Part shown: positions 60,281 to 64,000 of the stretch, piece by piece | Numbering within the stretch: the stretch's first letter is position 1 | Layout: every line of letters begins with the position of its first letter | NCBI GenBank assembly: GCA_963848495.1 | Contig: CAWKDV010000004.1 | Span: 1,364,001-1,428,000 of the forward strand | DNA length: 64,000 bases | Direction of reading: 5' to 3' | From: JAICJR01 sp963848495 | Lineage (GTDB): Bacteria; Actinomycetota; Thermoleophilia; Solirubrobacterales; Thermoleophilaceae | Notes under the pieces: generated by a model | What the model saw: only the letters and a program-made list of their open reading frames with translations | What the model was told of the DNA's origin: nothing | The model's database searches: none | Made by a program: the position numbers and the translations under genes

Positions 60281-61261
60281 ATGCAGACCGTTGACCTCAT
60301 TCCGGGCTCAGTCACGACAACCCGCCTGGGTCTGGGTTGCGCCTCGCTCATGCAATTGGCATCGAAGCGGAAGCGGCAGGACATCCTCGCGACTGCTTAC
60401 GAGGCGGGCATCCGCCACTTCGACGTCGCCCGTATGTACGGGCTGGGGGCCGCCGAGCGCGAAGTGGGGAGTTTTGCGCGTGGCCGCCGCGATCGATTGG
60501 TGATTGCCACTAAGTTCGGGATCGAAGCCTCTCCGCCGGGTTGGGTGTCGCGCGTGCAGACTCCCGCCCGGGCGTTGCTTGCGCGCTCCCCCACGCTCCG
60601 GGGTGCGGTCAAGCGCCGTGAGGGCCTCTTCCGACAGCCGCGTTGTTTCGACGCTGCCTCCGCGCGCCAGAGCCTCGAGCACAGCCTCTCCGAGCTGGAG
60701 ACGGATTACATCGACATCCTCTTCGTTCACGATCCGCTGGACGAAAAGGATGTCGCTGGCGATGACCTTCGTAGCTTCCTCGACGACTGTCTCCAAGAAG
60801 GAACGATCCGGGCCTGGGGAGTGTCCGGCGAGAGAGACATTGTGAGTGCACTTGCACCTTCGCTACCCGCGACCGCGGTGCTCCAAGTAAGGGACGACAT
60901 CTTCACCCGCCGTGCGCACCCCGTCCCGAACTCTCGGCCGCGCATCACGTTCGGCGTCCTTTCCTCGGCGCTGGAACTCATCGTTCTGCACGTACGCGCC
61001 TCCGAGGAGGTACGCGACCACTGGTACCGGACGCTCGGACTGGACTGTTCGATCCCGGAGGTCGTTGCGTCGCTCCTCCTGCGGGATGCGCTCCATGCCA
61101 ATGCGACAGGCGTAGTGCTCCAAGGCACCACGAAACCCGATCGAGTGCGAGCTGCCGCGATCGCAGCGCAGTTCGATTCGAACCATGATCAAGTGCTGTC
61201 GGCCTTCCAGCGACTGGTGCTGGCGGAGTTTGCGTCAACCGGAGTCGAGGACCCTGGATGA
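60281..61261 (+). CDS. Aldo/keto reductase family protein
   Basis: The 326-residue protein starts at ATG 60281. The AKR tetrad is visible: Asp and Tyr in HFDVARMYGLG, Lys in VIATKFG, His in DILFVHDPL. TRLGLGCASLM precedes them. Later parts (LEHSLSELETDYIDIL, IRAWGVSGER) fit bacterial AKRs that reduce keto groups with NADPH. Its TGA overlaps the ATG of the GMC oxidoreductase (ATGA), so the two are coupled. Acting on a ketosugar or aglycone in the polysaccharide pathway is inferred. The frame is open further upstream to 60176. Confidence 0.87.
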   Translation: MQTVDLIPGSVTTTRLGLGCASLMQLASKRKRQDILATAYEAGIRHFDVARMYGLGAAEREVGSFARGRRDRLVIATKFGIEASPPGWVSRVQTPARALLARSPTLRGAVKRREGLFRQPRCFDAASARQSLEHSLSELETDYIDILFVHDPLDEKDVAGDDLRSFLDDCLQEGTIRAWGVSGERDIVSALAPSLPATAVLQVRDDIFTRRAHPVPNSRPRITFGVLSSALELIVLHVRASEEVRDHWYRTLGLDCSIPEVVASLLLRDALHANATGVVLQGTTKPDRVRAAAIAAQFDSNHDQVLSAFQRLVLAEFASTGVEDPG

Positions 61262-62955
61262 CGATTGCCGACGGCCGGCGGCTCACCCCCGACTCCACGC
61301 TCTCTGCCGACGTGGCGGTCGTTGGAGCAGGGCCAGTCGGCATAGCGATAGCGCTCAGCCTGGCCGACGCGGGTCACCAGACCCTCCTCCTCGAAAGTGG
61401 ACGCGCCGGATTTGATCAATGGACCCAGCGTCTCGGTGACACGGCCGGTCATGATCCCCACCACGTCACGATGGAGCTCGCGACTCGGCGCGAAACCGGA
61501 GGTGCCTCCAACATCTGGGGCGGCCGCTGTGTTCCATTCGATCCAGTGGACTTCGAACAGCGAGACGTTGCACCGGAGGCCATGTGGCCCGTCGGCTACG
61601 AGGAACTCGCTCCCTACTTCCCCCGGGCCTGCGAGTGGTGCGTGTGCGGGGACGCAGTGTTCGATGCGCATCGGATCAAAGGGCTGTCCGAGCGCGAGAT
61701 CGTGCCGGGGTTCGTCGACGGCGATGTTCGGGCCAGCTCGCTGGAACGCTGGTCGCTGCCGACCAATTTCGGCCGCGTGTACCGGCGGCGGATCAGTCGA
61801 TCAACCACCCTCTCGCTGGTGGAGGGACTGACGGTTACTGAAATCGTCTGTCGCAGCTCAGAGCGATCTGTCGACCATCTCGAGGCTCGCACCATGACGG
61901 GGATGCGCGTGACGGTACAGGCGGCCAAGTACGTCATTGCCTGTGGAGGACTCGAGGGCACGCGCCTGCTGTTCGTGTCTGACCGTCATCACACGGGTGG
62001 ACTGGGCAATCACTCGGGTCACCTGGGCCGATGGTACATGGCTCATGTCGAGGCTCGGATCGCCGAGGTTCAATTCACCACCCCACCTTCCCTAACGATT
62101 TATGGACACGAGCGTGACTCGGCCGGTGTGTACGTGCGGCGCCGTTTCACGTTCTCGTCTGCCTTGCAACGGCAGGAGCGACTTTCCAACGCTGCCCTCT
62201 GGCTGGTCAACCCGCCGATCGCCCAAGCGTCGCACGGGAGCGGCGTCCTGTCCTTTGTTTACCTGGCGTTGAACTCACCTCTCGGTCATCGTTTCGTGGC
62301 CGAAGGCATACGTCGGGCCCACGTGGAGAGTGATGCTCCCGTGTCGATTTGGCAACATGTTCGCAATATACTCCGCCACCCCTGGACAACTGCGTGCTTC
62401 GCATCGGCATTCGGGTACCAGCGTTATTTGCGCCGCGGCCGCAAGGTTCCAGGGTTCTTCGTGCAATCCGCATCCAACAGGTACCTGATCCAGTACCACG
62501 GAGAGCATCTACCTTCGTATGCCAGCCACGTGCGGCCCTCTGCAGAGATGGACGCTCTCGGGGTCCGAAGGTTAGAGACGCATCTCTGTCTGGGTGATGA
62601 GGACGTGGCAAGTATCCAACGTGCTCATCGGTGCCTGGACGCAGCCCTCCGTCGGCAGGGACTGGGACGCCTTGAGATCACCGAACCCGACCCCGCGGAT
62701 CTGAAGCGAAGCTTTCTGGGTGGCTATCACCAAGCCGGCACCACGCGAATGTCAAAGCGACCCGAAGACGGAGTCGTCGATCCTCAACTTGCGGTGCACG
62801 GATTCAATGACCTCTTCATCGCGAGCAGCTCGACCTTCGTTACCTCGAGCCAGGCGAACTCCACCTTTATGGCGATTGTCCTCGCCCTGCGCCTTGCCGA
62901 GCACCTCGACGCTCAGCTGACGCGTCAGGGCACGACTCTGAGTACCGGGGTTTGA
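61258..62955 (+). CDS. GMC-family FAD oxidoreductase
   Basis: The 565-residue flavoprotein has ADVAVVGAGPVGIAIALSLA (dinucleotide-binding GxGxxG), LLLESGRAGFDQ, ETGGASNIWGGRC, YVIACGGLEGTRLLF, GGYHQAGTTRMSKRPEDGVV and LFIASSSTFVTSSQANSTFM, the GMC C-terminal signature. No signal peptide is seen, so it is probably cytoplasmic. It resembles sugar or alcohol oxidases/dehydrogenases of polysaccharide and natural-product loci. Coupling to the AKR suggests an oxidation-reduction sequence on the same substrate. Epimerisation by oxidise-then-reduce is possible. Confidence 0.9.
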   Translation: MTIADGRRLTPDSTLSADVAVVGAGPVGIAIALSLADAGHQTLLLESGRAGFDQWTQRLGDTAGHDPHHVTMELATRRETGGASNIWGGRCVPFDPVDFEQRDVAPEAMWPVGYEELAPYFPRACEWCVCGDAVFDAHRIKGLSEREIVPGFVDGDVRASSLERWSLPTNFGRVYRRRISRSTTLSLVEGLTVTEIVCRSSERSVDHLEARTMTGMRVTVQAAKYVIACGGLEGTRLLFVSDRHHTGGLGNHSGHLGRWYMAHVEARIAEVQFTTPPSLTIYGHERDSAGVYVRRRFTFSSALQRQERLSNAALWLVNPPIAQASHGSGVLSFVYLALNSPLGHRFVAEGIRRAHVESDAPVSIWQHVRNILRHPWTTACFASAFGYQRYLRRGRKVPGFFVQSASNRYLIQYHGEHLPSYASHVRPSAEMDALGVRRLETHLCLGDEDVASIQRAHRCLDAALRRQGLGRLEITEPDPADLKRSFLGGYHQAGTTRMSKRPEDGVVDPQLAVHGFNDLFIASSSTFVTSSQANSTFMAIVLALRLAEHLDAQLTRQGTTLSTGV

Positions 62956-62977
62956 ACCCGCGGCCGTGCCGTCGAAC

Positions 62978-63970
62978 CTAGGCCGTGCGGGCTCGCAGCC
63001 ACCTGACCTCCTTCCGGATCTCTGCATCGAAATCTCGAGTGAAGTTGATGCCGAACGTCTCCGAGGCAAGTGTCGAGTCGAGGACAAGGTGAGAGGGCTC
63101 CCGGGTGGAAGGGACCAGGTCCGCCACGGGCTCCACGCCCATAGCACCTGCGACGGCTCTGAGGACATCGCTCGTCCTCCGCCCAATTCCCGAGCCGACG
63201 TTGAACACCCCCGCGCGGGAGCCGAGCGCCCCGGGTTCCGCGAGTGCGGCTCTCACAAGCGTCGCCGCGACATCTTCGACGCACACGTAGTCGCGGACAT
63301 CCTCACCAGAGCCATGCAGCGTGGGGCGCGTGTTCGCGAGATAGGCACGGATGAACGATGGAATTGCGCGCGGACCGTCTTCCCAGGGCCCGTACACCGT
63401 GGCAAGGCGCAGTGAGCAGCCGAGGCCCCCGTGTACCAAACCGGACATTTCGTCCTCGACTGCACACTTCGCCGCCGCATACGGCGTCCTCGGGTTGGTG
63501 TGCTCGCCCTCCGCAACGCGGCCCAGGCGTACTGGGCCATAGACATCCGCAGAGCTACTGAAGACGATTCGAATGCCCAACTTCGAACCCAAGTCGATGA
63601 TCCGGCGAGCGCCATCGACGTTGACGTCGTGTTCGTGATCGGACCAGCGTTGCGGGTCACGGCTCGCGGGAGGCGTGTACGCCAGCAGGAGCAGGGCTTC
63701 GACCCCGGTGAGCTGGCCCTCGATCTGTCTCGCGAATTCCGATGACCACCACTTTCCACCCGGGACGCGAAAGAGTGAAAGGTTTGAGGACTCTCCGTGT
63801 AGGCGCCACGGTTCTTTGACGCAGAACCCCAATACGTCACAGCCCGCGTCGACAGCAGCCCTGACAGCGTGACTACCGATGAACCCATCGGCGCCGAGGA
63901 CGGCGATCCGCGAGGCCGAGGTGCCGTTACCAGTTGCGAACGACTTCAGGCTCTTGACCTTCGGTGGCAC
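62978..63970 (-). CDS. NAD-dependent sugar epimerase/dehydratase (extended SDR)
   Basis: The 330-residue protein has IAVLGADGFIGSHAVRAAVD (GxxGxxG), LLLLAYTPPAS, VFSSSADVYGP and the YxxxK pair in TPYAAAKCAVED. SLRLATVYGP and RDYVCVEDVAATLV follow. The usual Asp after beta2 is not clear, so the cofactor could be NADP. Family members interconvert nucleotide sugars (epimerase, dehydratase or reductase). The start is GTG 63970, with about 20 residues ahead of the Rossmann strand. It is convergent with the GMC gene. Confidence 0.9.
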   Translation of the reverse strand: MPPKVKSLKSFATGNGTSASRIAVLGADGFIGSHAVRAAVDAGCDVLGFCVKEPWRLHGESSNLSLFRVPGGKWWSSEFARQIEGQLTGVEALLLLAYTPPASRDPQRWSDHEHDVNVDGARRIIDLGSKLGIRIVFSSSADVYGPVRLGRVAEGEHTNPRTPYAAAKCAVEDEMSGLVHGGLGCSLRLATVYGPWEDGPRAIPSFIRAYLANTRPTLHGSGEDVRDYVCVEDVAATLVRAALAEPGALGSRAGVFNVGSGIGRRTSDVLRAVAGAMGVEPVADLVPSTREPSHLVLDSTLASETFGINFTRDFDAEIRKEVRWLRARTA

Positions 63971-63998
63971 CCTCGTTGCTGAGCCAGTCGAGGTATCT
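63927..63998 (-). CDS. Possible 3' end of a further minus-strand gene (cut by window end)
   Basis: Reading in from the window end, one frame encodes RYLDWLSNEGATEGQEPEVV, then RNW and TAA. It would overlap the start of the epimerase gene by 44 bp. Composition looks like a natural soluble C terminus, but 23 residues cannot be assigned to a family, and the overlap argues for caution. Confidence 0.35.
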   Translation of the reverse strand, partial: RYLDWLSNEGATEGQEPEVVRNW

Positions 63999-64000
63999 CT

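Overview
The window is about 64 kb of very GC-rich DNA. It has many GTG and TTG starts, codon usage biased to G or C at third positions, short gene overlaps and an LPxTG-type small surface protein. This suggests a high-GC Actinomycetota. A Thermoleophilia-like lineage is my guess and rests on no marker gene. No rRNA, tRNA, CRISPR array, insertion sequence or integrase was recognised. Almost all recognisable genes make, modify, export or bind cell-surface polysaccharide.

Layout. (1) 1-6.8 kb: three acyltransferase-3 membrane proteins (one cut by the window edge), one fused to a LamG/ConA-like domain, a separate LamG membrane protein and a secreted beta-propeller protein. (2) 6.9-12.4 kb: a GT4 glycosyltransferase, two GT-C-like membrane proteins and an RfbH-type dehydrase. 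(3) 12.3-17 kb: a Tat-dependent FAD oxidoreductase, an RTX-type secreted protein and several small uncharacterised membrane proteins. (4) 17-26 kb: a frameshifted GT-C-like gene, a flippase, a methyltransferase, a YfhO-like protein, a GT2 and a methyltransferase-GT2 fusion. (5) 26.2-33.9 kb: a tightly coupled operon of three GT2 enzymes, a GT-C-like protein, a YfhO-like protein and an acyltransferase. (6) 34-35.3 kb: an AAA/DUF4143 accessory gene. (7) 35.4-44 kb: GT4 enzymes, an O-antigen ligase/polymerase, a TPR-like protein, an LPxTG protein, a GT2, a frameshifted GT4-GT2 fusion and a secreted glycoside hydrolase. (8) 44-64 kb: a second, Wzx/Wzy-like polysaccharide locus. It holds a priming glycosylphosphotransferase, Gfo/Idh dehydrogenase, DegT aminotransferase, secreted beta-helix protein, flippase, Wzz-like protein, Wzy-GT2 fusion, GT2, AsnB, GT4, aldo/keto reductase, GMC oxidoreductase and sugar epimerase.

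Base composition drops visibly after about 46.7 kb. The junction carries the decayed 3' end of an ABC-transporter substrate-binding protein gene. This suggests that region 8 was joined to older sequence by insertion or deletion.

Working model (inference): two flippases, two ligase/polymerase proteins and one priming transferase point to at least two glycopolymers. GT2/GT-C pairs would add sugars from lipid-linked donors outside the membrane, and the acyltransferases would decorate them. The most unusual items are a LamG domain whose two halves are in reversed order, conserved in an acyltransferase fusion and a separate neighbour; the Wzy-GT2 and methyltransferase-GT2 fusions; and an uncharacterised GT-C-like paralogue pair.
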